From Rhizoclosmatium globosum (Eukaryota > Chytridiomycota > Chytridiomycetes > Chytridiales > Chytriomycetaceae): a stretch of 64,000 bases of DNA. The notes below the pieces were generated by a model that was not told where the DNA came from, did not search any database, and saw nothing but the letters and a program-made list of their open reading frames with translations. The position numbers and the translations under genes were made by a program. The DNA is taken from assembly GCA_002104985.1 (NCBI GenBank), contig MCGO01000014.1:1-64000 (forward strand), in the 5' to 3' direction. Within the stretch, counting starts at the first letter, position 1, and the number at the start of each line of letters is the position of its first letter. Below are positions 32,071-41,839 of this stretch, in pieces.

Positions 32071-33342
32071 TCATAAATCAACATCAACCCTCTCTTGGAG
32101 CCACTTGAGCTGTTCCTGGTTTACTCTAGTCTCTTCCGAAACAGTGATCCCACAGTTATCCGCAATATGAAGTTCTCGCAATCGAGGTAACGCACAAAGT
32201 TCGATTGGAATCGAACCGGTTAGATTATTACCTACAACCTGCAAACAGCGTAGAGTCACAAGCTGTCCTAACTGTTTTGGAATGACGCCTGAAAGCTTGT
32301 TGCAGTTGATATGTATATGTTCCAGGCTTGTGGAACCCCCAAACTCGACCGGAATCTTTCCAGAGAAGTTATTGCTTGACAGAGAAAGATCTCGTAAGCG
32401 AGGCATACGAGCCAAAGACGCAGGGATCACCCCCAGCAGATGATTTTCCGATAAATCCAAGGAAAGAAGCTTCGAAAGTTGATTGATTTCTTCAGGAATA
32501 CTGCCTGTGATCAGATTCTTTGAGATGTCCATTTTCCGCAATTCGCCCAAATTCGCAAGTTCAACGGGAATCTCGCCCGACAACTGGTTGCTATTCAAGT
32601 AGAGCTCTTCTAAGCTACATAAAGACCCAATTTCAGGAGGAATAGAAGATGTTAACCGATTTCCATTCAAACAAAGTGTCTTGAGATTTGACAAAGATCC
32701 TAAAGTTGGCGGAATAGGTCCGGAGAGCTTATTAAACATTAAATTTAGCTTCTCGAGCTGTTTAATCCCGCCAATAGACTCTGGTATCTCCCTCGACAGT
32801 GCGTTACAATGCAACCGGAGTACTTGAAGACTTTTGAAAGTGTCAGTCCCAAAATCAATGGGAATAGGGCCTTCGAGAAGACAATAGCTGAGATCTAAAT
32901 ACTCCAGCGTATCAATAGTGCCAAGAGAGTCTGGAATCCGCAGCCGCCTAAACTTTGAATAGCTCCATGACAATTTGACGACACTGGAAAGCTTGAGTGA
33001 AACATAAACTTCTTGATACGTTTTAGGCAATCCTGGAAGAAGTAGTTCAAATGAATTCGCTGTGAGTCGATTAGTTGCAGTTGTGTCAACAACTCCCAAG
33101 AATCTCGACAGATTCAATGTAGCAAAGTATCTCGACGTCAAGCATGCATTAAAAGTTCTCGATAATCGCCGATATCGCATGACTTGGTCTGGTGGTAGCC
33201 AGCTGAGAATCTCGGAGCCGATCTCTAGGGGAAGGTTTGGGAACTGGAATACAGAGTCGGCTCTTTCATTCAGCTTCTGTTTCTTGTGAGCCCTCAGCGC
33301 TGCTTCCTTGAATGGAATCAAGCGGCTGAGGACAGATCCCAT
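32071..33342 (-). CDS. F-box-like protein with plant-type leucine-rich repeats, copy 5
   Basis: 423 residues, intronless, start MGSVLSRLIPFKEAALRAHK. F-box-like FPNLPLEIGSEILSWLPPDQ, then YRRLSRTFNACLTSRYF. Linker LLLPGLPKTYQEVYVSLKLS. Around eleven LRRs, highly regular (LSNLKTLCLNGNRLTSSIPP, LRKMDISKNLITGSIPEEIN). The N-terminal MG could be myristoylated, but the following SVLSR context is only suggestive. The first 20 residues differ from all other copies. A P450 3' relic begins about 90 bp upstream of its ATG. Confidence 0.85.
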   Translation of the reverse strand: MGSVLSRLIPFKEAALRAHKKQKLNERADSVFQFPNLPLEIGSEILSWLPPDQVMRYRRLSRTFNACLTSRYFATLNLSRFLGVVDTTATNRLTANSFELLLPGLPKTYQEVYVSLKLSSVVKLSWSYSKFRRLRIPDSLGTIDTLEYLDLSYCLLEGPIPIDFGTDTFKSLQVLRLHCNALSREIPESIGGIKQLEKLNLMFNKLSGPIPPTLGSLSNLKTLCLNGNRLTSSIPPEIGSLCSLEELYLNSNQLSGEIPVELANLGELRKMDISKNLITGSIPEEINQLSKLLSLDLSENHLLGVIPASLARMPRLRDLSLSSNNFSGKIPVEFGGSTSLEHIHINCNKLSGVIPKQLGQLVTLRCLQVVGNNLTGSIPIELCALPRLRELHIADNCGITVSEETRVNQEQLKWLQERVDVDL

Positions 33343-33432
33343 TTGATTCGGTGTTGGGGGTTGGCTTCGCTCCTCTTGGTTTCAAACTTGTTTCAGATGT
33401 CAGTACAGAACTGCGATAACCCCATATACAAT

Positions 33433-33597
33433 GAAAGCTAATAAATAGTTTATTTTCTACGCTTCCAAACCAGCACGTTCTCGGAAAGTACATGGGCAAG
33501 TACATGTGACCTTCAAGCCGTTCTTCAAGCAACATTAATTCGATCAAAACAAACACATTCTCCAGTTCAGCCATACCCTTTCCAAACAAATTCTCAC
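33433..33597 (-). pseudogene. Cytochrome P450 3'-end relic
   Basis: On the minus strand it reads FGKGMAELENVFVLIELM and then, after an internal deletion, a fragment whose DNA (ACTTTCCGAGAACGTGCTGG to GAAGCGTAGAAAATAAAC) matches the last coding bases and 3'-UTR of P450 copy 1 (20680-20735). One base is lost in the heme loop (AATTTGTTTGG against AATTTGTCTTGG), removing the Cys codon frame. It is closer to copy 1, 13 kb away, than to copy 2 right next to it. Confidence 0.8.
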
Positions 33598-33667
33598 ATC
33601 ACAAATTATTGATAATTTATTTCAGACTTCACTAAGCAAACCAGGCAACACAGCTCCTAAATCAGAA

Positions 33668-35461
33668 TCAGCCTTCACGAAGCGAGCATTTCACTCTCAA
33701 TCCTTTCTTCATCGGTAATAAAAGCGACATTCCATACCCAACTTCATCTTCCTTGACAACAGTAATTTCAAACTGTCTCATCATCTCAACCAACACGAAC
33801 ACACCTTCCAATTCCGCCATTCCCTTGCCAAGACATATTCTCGGCCTCCGTTGAACGCTGGATAGTCAAACGGCGATGGCTGCTTCTCCATCTTGAGCCA
33901 TCTCTCCGGTTTGAACTCTTTCGCGTCTGGACCCCAGATAGCTTCCGTTCTTCCCATCGAGTAACCGCTCCAAGAAACCCAATATCCTTTTGGCACAAAA
34001 GTTCCGTCGGGCAACGTGATGTCTTTTTGCACTTCTTTGCGGCCACGGGGAACTGACGGATAGAGACGCAGGGTTTCATGGAACACGGCGTTTGCGTATG
34101 GCATTTCAGTGCGAATTTGATCGTACGTAGGTGCACAATCTGTGGTTAGGACGGTTTTGATTTCGGTCAATAAGGCGTGGAGAGTTTGTGGGTGCTGGTG
34201 TAGTAAGAATATCGCCCAGGAGAGGGTTACGGCGGTCGTATCACGCCCTGTCGTGAGTTAGTTGCTAATAATATGAAAGAAATGTACATACCCGCAAGTA
34301 AAAAGTTTAAGACGTAATCAACCAAATCTTCATCAGATGGAAGGTTTCCTTCCTCGTCCTTCACTTTCATAAGTAACGAGAGCAAGTCTCTTTCATTTCC
34401 TTCACCAGACGCTTGTGTCAATCGCTTTTCTTGGATGACCAAGCGGCCAAATTCACGGATCGTTTTGATTTGTTCCGAATGGATCTTGGAGTCACCAGTC
34501 ATAAACTCTGAATACTTCCACATTGAATTCATCACGCGCTTTACGATGCGAGATTGGATGGCATCAAACGCAACCATGAATGGTGCCTTCTCAGCCTCGA
34601 CGATTTCATTTGTACCTAACATTTGCGTCAGCATCAACTAATCCAAGACTTAAAGAATAAGTTACCCCAAACCCGATTTCCATGAACGAATCAAAAGTAA
34701 ACTTGAAGAAAAGATCTTGTAAATCGAACTCCTCTCCAGTTTCAGAGTAAGTTTCCAGAACTGAACTAAACTCGTTCATTTCCGACGAGAAGACGTCATT
34801 CACGAAGTCCTTAAAATTCTGTGCAAGAGTATATGTTAATACTTTAACAAGCAAAAGGTAAGACCGCCCTTGCCTTGACGTTGAATATGTTGGCTGCCAA
34901 TTTGCGCTGAGACTTCCACCGCTCCCCATAACATTGAAGATTCCATGCCCCAAGAAATCCTGAAAGAGTTCTCTTGATTTAACTCCCTGTCGATTATTGT
35001 GAGTCAGTACAACATCTAGAGTTGTTCACTTGACAGCCGCCACTAACCTTTTGGAACACAGGAAACTGCGTTTTCAGGATGAACTCGACTGTAGCTGGAT
35101 CATTAACCATAATCGTTGGCGAACAAATGGAAGCGCGATAAGGAACGGCTCGTTGTTGGTTTGCTCAACATTTCTATGTGGTGAGTGGTCAGCTAATGCA
35201 CGGCACTACGCGCAGTAGAAACAAACCGAGGAAGAAGTCATGGAGTCGATCAAAGTTCTTGGAAATTACGGCCGCGTCGCCAAGTAACAGATGGGCGCCA
35301 CCCGAAACGCGGTGCAGATTTCCGGCAGATACGGCCTTTGTTTTAGCTGACGATTCACGCTTCAAAGCGTACGCGAAAAGGAAAGCTGCAGCAGTCGCGG
35401 CTGTTGCGGTGACTGTGAGTGGAACCAGCAGATGGGATGTGGTGCGACGGGATTTTGTCAT
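33668..35461 (-). CDS. Cytochrome P450, copy 2
   Basis: Start MTKSRRTTSHLLVPLTVTAT, aligned with copy 1 (MSKSKP...MLVPLTSTVTGA). Motifs: membrane helix ATAAAFLFAYALK, KNFDRLHDFF, DLQDLFFKFTFDSFMEIGFG, the I-helix after an intron at about 34240-34300, ETLRLYPSVPRGRKEVQ, FKPERWLKMEKQPSPFDYPA. The heme loop is interrupted: FNGG is followed by a missing base near 33842, and the correct frame resumes as RICLGKGMAELEGVFVL. It ends LLPMKKGLRVKCSLREG. The single-base loss could be a sequencing error or an inactivating mutation in the most critical loop. Same clan as copy 1. Confidence 0.85.
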
Positions 35462-35626
35462 TTTCAATCTTGGCAAAGATCTGTGCCCTCTTCAGTATAA
35501 TAAAAATATATATTATTAATGCATTACAGCAGTGAGTGAAAGATCCGACAATTTAACGGAATTGAAACCGTCAAACCAAAAGACCCTTTCCCTGCTTGAA
35601 CTCCACTTTCACGGCGACGAAAAGAT

Positions 35627-35697
35627 GACCCCTACGTGATTTGAACACGCAACCTTTCGCTTTGGAGACGAACGCGCTACCGTTGCGCCAAGGAGTC
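35627..35697 (-). tRNA. tRNA-Trp(CCA), copy 1
   Basis: 71 nt. Acceptor stem GACTCCT/AGGGGTC, anticodon stem TTCGT/GCGAA with loop CTCCAAA, so the anticodon is CCA. T arm GCGTG-TTCAAAT-CACGT. No intron. A TTTT Pol III terminator follows on the minus strand. Identical to 42750-42820. Confidence 0.9.
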
Positions 35698-35768
35698 GAT
35701 GCTGCCGATTCGGAGTATTACATTACAATTCAATTATTAACTCAATAACCCATAGAAACAACTGATGC

Positions 35769-36300
35769 TTAAGCGTGTGGTTGTGCGAAAGGTATTTTGT
35801 TGGTAAACATTTCAGTTTCAATACACAATTGATTTATTCCAGAGACTTCGTATTCAGCTAAAGAATTAAAGAGCATGAAAGACACTGTTGCAGCAGTAAC
35901 TCCGACAGACAATGTGTATGCGTCGGACTTTGTGGTAGTAACAGTACCAGCTTTTGTGCAGGTGGGCGCAGGGGCAATTACTTGAACAGTCGAAGTAGAA
36001 GTCCCAGTCTGAACAGGAAACCCAGCACCGGTGCCAATACCAGTGCCAACCACTGAAATATCAGCCGGAAGAGTTTCCACAGGGTACACTATCACATCCG
36101 TCTTAATAGCGGGAGGATCGTTTTGGCAGTAAGTGGGTATGGAATCAGGATTCACTTTGCAGTAACAGGCAGAGGCAGCCAAATCAGTGAAAGTCTTGTC
36201 AGTGCATGGTTTGTAAGAATTATCGTAGACAGTGAATGCAAAGACACAGGCGGGATTCCTGACACGGCAAATGTTTCTGGAAGGGATTTGCGAATGCCTC
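35769..36300 (-). CDS. Small Cys-rich protein, copy 2 (start not found)
   Basis: Same Cys pattern as 13154-13597: NPACVFAFTVYDNSYKPC, then AASACYCKVNPDSIPTYCQN. A Thr-rich region with TVTTTKS follows, then the weakly hydrophobic LSVGVTAATVSFMLFNSL. The frame has a stop (at about 36300) before any ATG, so either an upstream exon exists or the gene is 5'-truncated. Past the hydrophobic part it runs on for about 30 polar residues (EYEVSGINQL to FAQPHA), unlike copy 1, which ends at the hydrophobic tail. Possibly a decaying duplicate. Confidence 0.5.
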
Positions 36301-36493
36301 TTTATTTAGCTTCTAGCTTTCAGTAATATTTGCAGAGGTTCAAAGGAACAGGAGAGATGATCTTTATTGGGAAATCAATCAATTAAACTGCGTTCCGAAT
36401 TTGTTACTTATGTCAGCCGTGTTAACTATTTTGTTGCGAAAATCCTAGTCTGTGTCTGCTTGAGATACGATCCTCTTATTTTCTGTCGAAGTG

Positions 36494-37435
36494 ATGCTTG
36501 TTCCTCGATCACTGCGCACCAAGGCACCTGCCAATGCCCCACCGCCTCCATCAACAAGAGTTCATGTGACGCAGTTACCTGAAAATCGTCTACCTGAATT
36601 GACTGAGCCATCGACTGAGCCGTCAGCAGCATCAGGAACCAGCAAAGGCGGCGAGTTTTGTGTTGGCAACTACGCCTTCTACTACGGGCGCCGGCGCCGA
36701 AGCGATCGTGGGCTTGGAATTGACGGGCGGCTGTCACGTGTTCCAGTGTCTGAATTGCGCGGGCGGCGCGTGCTCGATGTCGGCTGCAACGCGGGCGAAG
36801 TGGCGCTCGGCGTTGCGACGGTGTTTGGACCGGCGCACGTCGAGGGTGTCGACATTGATCCGAAGCTCGTCGTGAAAGCAAATGCCGCGCTTGCTCAGGC
36901 CGCGTCGAAGGTTGGGCCCGACGGAGTGTTGGACTACTTTCCAACGACGGCTCCGACTCTGCTCGGCCCGTTGCCAATCGTGCACGCGCCGCCAGAGACA
37001 GGCTTTCCGCACAATGTCTCGTTTCGTTTGTCGAATTTCTTGACGGATCCGGTTCCAACGAATCAGGACGACAAGTTTGATACTGTTCTGGCTCTCTCAA
37101 TCACGAAATGGATCCACGTGCGATATGGCGATGCGGGACTCAAATTGTTCTTTCAAAAATGTTGGAGTGTGCTGCGAAAGGGCGGTGCGTTGATTCTGGA
37201 GCCGCAGAGCTGGGAAGGTGGCCGAGGATACGACAAAGCTGTGCGCAAGAATGAGAGCGTGGGATTGTGTCCTACCAATGTATCGGCTGCCAAGAAGGCA
37301 AGGCTAAAGCTGAGACCTGAAGACTTCCCAACTTATTTGGTGGAAGTGATTGGGTTTGCATCGTGTGAGAGACTGGGAATGAGTCCGAATTCAGCTCCAG
37401 GATTCAAAAGAGACATGTATTTATTCAGGAAATAG
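36494..37435 (+). CDS. BMC1: Bin3-type RNA 5'-monophosphate/gamma-phosphate methyltransferase (MePCE/Bmc1-like)
   Basis: 313 residues, intronless. SAM-binding motif VLDVGCNAGEVALGVA, acidic loop VEGVDIDPKLV. A Bin3-specific block follows: FDTVLALSITKWIHVRYGD and LFFQKCWSVLRKGGALILEP, with QSW. The approach motif is NYAFYYGRR. This family caps 7SK in animals and U6/telomerase RNA in fission yeast by methylating the 5' phosphate. The first 70 residues are low-complexity. The 5' half is markedly G+C-rich. The stop codon overlaps the 3' end of the TatD gene on the other strand by 11 bp. Confidence 0.9.
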   Translation: MLVPRSLRTKAPANAPPPPSTRVHVTQLPENRLPELTEPSTEPSAASGTSKGGEFCVGNYAFYYGRRRRSDRGLGIDGRLSRVPVSELRGRRVLDVGCNAGEVALGVATVFGPAHVEGVDIDPKLVVKANAALAQAASKVGPDGVLDYFPTTAPTLLGPLPIVHAPPETGFPHNVSFRLSNFLTDPVPTNQDDKFDTVLALSITKWIHVRYGDAGLKLFFQKCWSVLRKGGALILEPQSWEGGRGYDKAVRKNESVGLCPTNVSAAKKARLKLRPEDFPTYLVEVIGFASCERLGMSPNSAPGFKRDMYLFRK

Positions 37436-38380
37436 ATTCCTTTAATTGTAAACGAAAGAGTTTTGACGCGTTTTCTGTTGTGGCATGAGCAACGTCCTCA
37501 ACTGAAACACCTTTGATGGATGCAATATGTTGAGCAGAAACAACGAGACTGTGGAGCGGCCATGTTCGATCGCCTTTGACAGGAGGCAGAGCGGGAGCAT
37601 CACTTTCCAAACACAGACTCGTCAGGGGAAGCTTATCAACGAGTCGTTTAGTGGAATCATCTCTCGCAATTGAACCAGGAACACTGAACAATGCGCCCAA
37701 CTGAGCAGCGCGTACTGCGTGTTTTGGAGCACCATCGAATGCGTGCAAAAGGGCTCTGTCTCAGTGTTTAGGTGTTGCCAGTTGTACGTGAACCAATGAA
37801 CGCACCTGTCGAGCATTCCGCACTCTTCCAGCACGGCAATCGCATGATGCCCCGCGTTTCTCGAGTGCACATTCACGGGCAGCCCGCGCTCCTTCGCCAA
37901 TTCAATCTGCACCGAAAACACTCGTCGCTGCTCGGCCTTGACGTCGTCCACACTCACGCCCCACACCTGATGAAAACTCAGCCACAAATCGATAAGAGTA
38001 ATCAGTAATCAAACCTTGGCTGTCGATTCAAGAATCCACGGCGAAAAGTCGAGCCCGATTTCGCCAACTGCAACTAAGGCTCTTGTCCGCACAAACTCAA
38101 CAACGCCGCCTAGTTGGCTCGGATGCGCTGACACTGAAACGACTGCTCCGTCGTTCGATGAAGTCACGTGTTGGACTGGATGGAGACCCGAACAGGACTT
38201 GATTTGGGTGAACCTGTTCGACAGGTCTGCAACTGTCTCACTCTCCGCAAGTGTTTCGGGTGTGACAACAACAGCTGCAAGGTAGTAGCCATCGATTTGA
38301 CTGGCGAGGTGCTCCTCAATCTCAGATAGTGTGTAGTTTGGTGGGTAAAAGTGGGCGTGACAATCAACGAATGGTATCAT
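37425..38380 (-). CDS. TATDN3: TatD-family metal-dependent deoxyribonuclease (TATDN3-like)
   Basis: Three exons. The metal ligands of the amidohydrolase-type barrel are all present: FVDCHAHFYPP (H.H), VAVGEIGLDFSP (Glu), LPVNVHSRNAGHHA (His), ALLHAFDGAPKHAV (His) and LCLESDAPALPP (Asp). The joins TAK-VWGVSVDDVKAEQRRV and LDR-ALLHAFDG are in frame across introns of about 45-50 nt. Predicted to be a 3'-5' DNase; cellular role unknown. Convergent and overlapping with the Bin3 gene. Confidence 0.9.
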
Positions 38381-38769
38381 TTTTGCACAATAGTTTGACT
38401 ATTCCGTCATCAAATAAACATGTCGTTCTTTCTAGATGTCGCTGATTTTCTTGTTTGGTGCTGCTTGTCTAAAGAATCACTTACCTACAACACACTTCTG
38501 ACAATTTGATTACTTTGATTCAAGGATTCTCTCGTTACTCACAACAGACAATACTGGATCAAAGTCATCTTATTTTGGCGCAATTACATCGGATTTGGCT
38601 CGTAGCTTTCCATTCGGCCTTTAGACTGTGACGAAGAATTTAAAGAAACTCAATTCATTCAAACCAGAATACTTATTCATTTATTTCTAGATATCTGGAC
38701 AACTTTAAAACATAGAGACGTTGTGTACCACAAAAAACAAAAAAAACGATACTTGACACGTTTTCACAT
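38381..38769. other. Intergenic, nothing recognised
   Basis: A 389-bp A+T-rich gap between the TatD start and the EXORDIUM-like stop. No ORF or RNA gene seen. Confidence 0.5.
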
Positions 38770-39928
38770 TTAACAGGTGATTCCACAAATGGACTTAACC
38801 TCGCCAACACAAACACTGTCCCAAGAAGTGGATCCACAGTAGCTGTCTTGAGCAACAATTTTACTAACACAGGCATCACAAGAAGATCTCAACGCAACAC
38901 CAGTTACACATTTGCTATGGGCACAGGTGGTAGCGGCAGTAGTGGTCTTGACAGCAGCAGTAGTAGTCTTCACAACAGCGGCAGTGGTAGTGGTCTTGAC
39001 ACCACCAGCAGTAGTCGTCACTGGCTTACCACTGTTGGCCAAACACGCGTTATCAGCGTTAGACCAAGTCTTCTGAACCACGTAGGTAACTCCATCTCCA
39101 CCAACAGTAGTTCCCTGCTGAGCGTTACAGATGTCTCCGTTCTCGCCGTTGGTTTGGTCGTACCAGGCGAGTGGGGATCCAATCACAGTAGCAAGGCCAA
39201 CGGCAGCATCGGTAACAGCCTCGGCGAGTTCATGGGACGCGACGGAGAACATGTTGTTCACTTGGGATGGGTTGCTTCCACAACCTCCGGCACAGGAACC
39301 TCCCTGGTCTGGCATGACTCCGTAGAAGAGGTACTTGGTGCCAACATTAAGAGAGGAAATGTCAATGGTTCCATGGTACGCGCAGAAAACGGAACAAGAG
39401 CACTACCGCCTTGGGTAATGGTGATTCCTGGAGCAAAGTGAATTGGGTAATAGGTGTTGGCGGTTGGCTTGATGGTTCCGGCCTTAACCAAGTTGATCAG
39501 GAAAGGTTGGAGGTCGTTGACGTCGTCCAAAGAGTTTTGGTGGCAGAGACGGAGATCCTGGGACAGCAGATCCACGGCCACATTGTATTGGGCGAAAACA
39601 TCAACCAAGAAGATTGAGTGACGGCAGCGTAGAAATCATTGGTTTGAGATTGGTAGTTGGCGTTACCGTAGAAGATTGGGTGAACCTCAACTGTTTTTAA
39701 AGTGGTGAGTATTTATTAGGAGAATGTTGTTGATTGGATAATGGACATACCATTTGGGATGACTGGTCCTCCGTAGTATGTCAAGTGAGCGGAGGCAGCG
39801 GCAAGGTTCAATGCTTCGTGCTTCTTGACGCCGTCCTTCAAGTGCCAAGAAACACTGTGTGGAAGAGGCTCCCCAGCTGGAGCAGCAACGACAAAGGTAG
39901 CAACAGTCAAGACAAGAGACAAGAGCAT
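38770..39928 (-). CDS. Secreted EXORDIUM/phosphate-induced-1-like protein with Thr linker and Cys-rich tail
   Basis: Signal peptide MLLSLVLTVATFVVAAPAG. The core carries PHI-1/EXORDIUM hallmarks: LTYYGGPVIPN, VEVHPIFYGNANYQSQTNDF, FCAYHGTIDIS and SVASHELAEAVTDAAVG, then AWYDQTNGENGDIC. A Thr/Lys linker (KTTTTAAVVKTTTAAVKTTT) leads to a Cys module CAHSKCVTGVALRSSCDACV...WDSVCVGEVKSICGITC. That module has the spacing of a repeat I know from bacterial secreted proteins (CSHD.C..G..L...C..C). An intron is near 39690. One base is missing at about 39394, between SALVP and SVFCAYHG. Probably extracellular; the HELAE motif may bind metal. Substrate unknown. Confidence 0.78.
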
Positions 39929-39996
39929 TTGTTATAGTAGGAGTGGTTTTGTATTCTGATTGGTTGGAGTGAGCTAGAAGGGGATTCCTTGCCTGC

Positions 39997-40005
39997 TTTA
40001 TACCA
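39997..40005 (-). promoter_or_regulatory. TATA box of the EXORDIUM-like gene
   Basis: GGTATAAAG on the minus strand, about 70 bp upstream of the ATG at 39928, in the usual position for a short 5' leader. Confidence 0.5.
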
Positions 40006-41237
40006 TTTTCAAAGTGGCGCATGTTAGCTTAGAGACTCACGCGTTCAAAAAACACAGCGCAAAGAGGCTCGTGGGTCTGATTGCCAACGTGACCTCCCGT
40101 AAATCGAATTTTCGATGTAAGCCTTTCCATTCTGCGCCACCAACCAAGCGCGTGCTGCATTTGCATAACTCACTCCTATGAAATATATAGTGGGTTATGC
40201 GAAAATCGCTTTATTCAATTCTTGTTGTTTCAACTTCAGCAATGAAATTTCATGGTTTGGAATGTATCGCGAAATATAATTTATAGTGCGGAAAATCATA
40301 TGATGGCCAAATAAAGTTAAGTACGAAAGATAGATCAGACTGAATTACGCAAAAGTAGGAGACTGAATTGCATGGGTGGCAAGGGTAAAGGATCCTTAGC
40401 ATCCATAGAGACCGAGGAATTACCACTACGTTCCGAGTTTACTGCAGCATGATTTTCATTCAGAAATACCACAAAAATCGCTCACAACGCATTGAACGGG
40501 GACCTGGCTCCTTTAATTTTGTCAATCCTTACACAATAAACACTCTCTTCTCACTGGACTACAACTACCACGAATCCTAACTTGCAACACAAAGAAACTT
40601 AGATAATGAAGTACTAAATTGTTCATTCTGCGAGAGGTGGTTGATACCTCGTTGCGGGGAACTCCATCCAAATCTAAATAATACAGCCTCACCGCCGCCA
40701 AAAGCGCTCCCAGACGTGAGGGGTGGAATCTTGGCCACTAGACGATCTAGGAATCTGTTTAATTGCGCCCTCAGATTCCACTAAAAATCCACAAAACGCG
40801 CCAATAATTGCCACCTGCCGTGTTAAAAACAATGATAACATTTTGTATAAGACCAGAGAGAACGTATAGTATAGAAGTATAGATGATATAACCAACTTCA
40901 AACTTAACAAACTCCTTACCTTCATGCACTTTCATTCATACACTCTGTTCATAATCATCAACGTTGAAACAGAGTGTAGTTAAATGATTTGAATAATTGT
41001 CATGGATGGAAACGCGTGTAATGGGTGATACTTTGATGCGATTTTTCACAGCGCCTGACTCCAAACCGCCACCACTGCCAACACCGCCTTGTTTTCACGA
41101 TTATAGATTGTAATTGGTCCAGAACCACGTTTGCAGGATTTATTCGGTCAAAATCAAAAACACTGAACAACTTCTCCCAGCACCAACTACCACCAAACCT
41201 CGTGATACCGCCGCCGCCACCCACCGCCAAAACACGT
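40006..41237. other. Gene-poor region
   Basis: No convincing protein gene. A minus-strand frame at 40689-40925 has one hydrophobic stretch and no family features. A 29-bp repeat (40724-40752) is shared with 42540-42568. Confidence 0.5.
40724..40752 (+). repeat. 29-bp repeat, copy 1
   Basis: TGGAATCTTGGCCACTAGAC followed by GATCTAGGA; one mismatch to 42540-42568. Confidence 0.7.
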
Positions 41238-41318
41238 GAGCAGAGTGGGATTTGAACCCACGCCTCCGGAGAGACCACGGCCTTAACGTGGCACCTTGGA
41301 CCGCTCGGTCATCTGCCC
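41238..41318 (-). tRNA. tRNA-Leu(AAG)
   Basis: 81 nt, type II with a variable arm (TCTCTCCGGAGG). Acceptor GGGCAGA/TCTGCTC. Anticodon stem CCACG/CGTGG with loop TTAAGGC, so the anticodon is AAG. T arm GTGGG-TTCAAAT-CCCAC. No intron; a TTTT run follows. Confidence 0.9.
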
Positions 41319-41839
41319 TTGTTTCATCAGTCACAACCATAGCCAAGTGATCGTAGATTTGATGACCGGCTCTCGATATGATATAAACGTACAATACTTC
41401 GGATAATGCTTGTCATTTACGTATTATTGATGTACGTTTGCAGCATTGATATGTCAATCTAGAATTGACGGGCAAATGAACGATTTTGAGGCCCTTTCCG
41501 GGATGTAGCATTGCGGAGCTACGTTAGAGAAATGACGAAAATATTATAATAGTTACATTGCCAGGATTGATTTGCTGACTTTCACATAATTAGGACATCA
41601 AAACAGACTACTTAAAAAACCAGAAATAATTATACAATTTATGACAATGATTCAAGGCATAAATAAAAAGAATAATTTCTTCTCAGCAATTGTATGGTTC
41701 CTTGAAATACCTAGAATAGGATTTATTTGTGGCAATTGTGCGAACAACTTCAGTGCGATGCAATGCACATGTTTTCGCCATGCTTTATTTTGTTTGAATC
41801 GGGCGTGATTTATAAATATGTAAATAAGCACAGCGGAAA
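41319..41839. other. Intergenic, nothing recognised
   Basis: About 520 bp, strongly A+T-rich, between tRNA-Leu and the MYND gene. No gene or repeat seen. Confidence 0.5.

Noticed and set aside
36426..37100. Arg-rich open frame antisense to the Bin3 methyltransferase
   Set aside because: Shadow of a G+C-rich gene; composition is low-complexity and there is no family feature.
40689..40925. Minus-strand frame with one hydrophobic segment
   Set aside because: No conserved motif, ends in the 29-bp repeat region, and composition fits chance.
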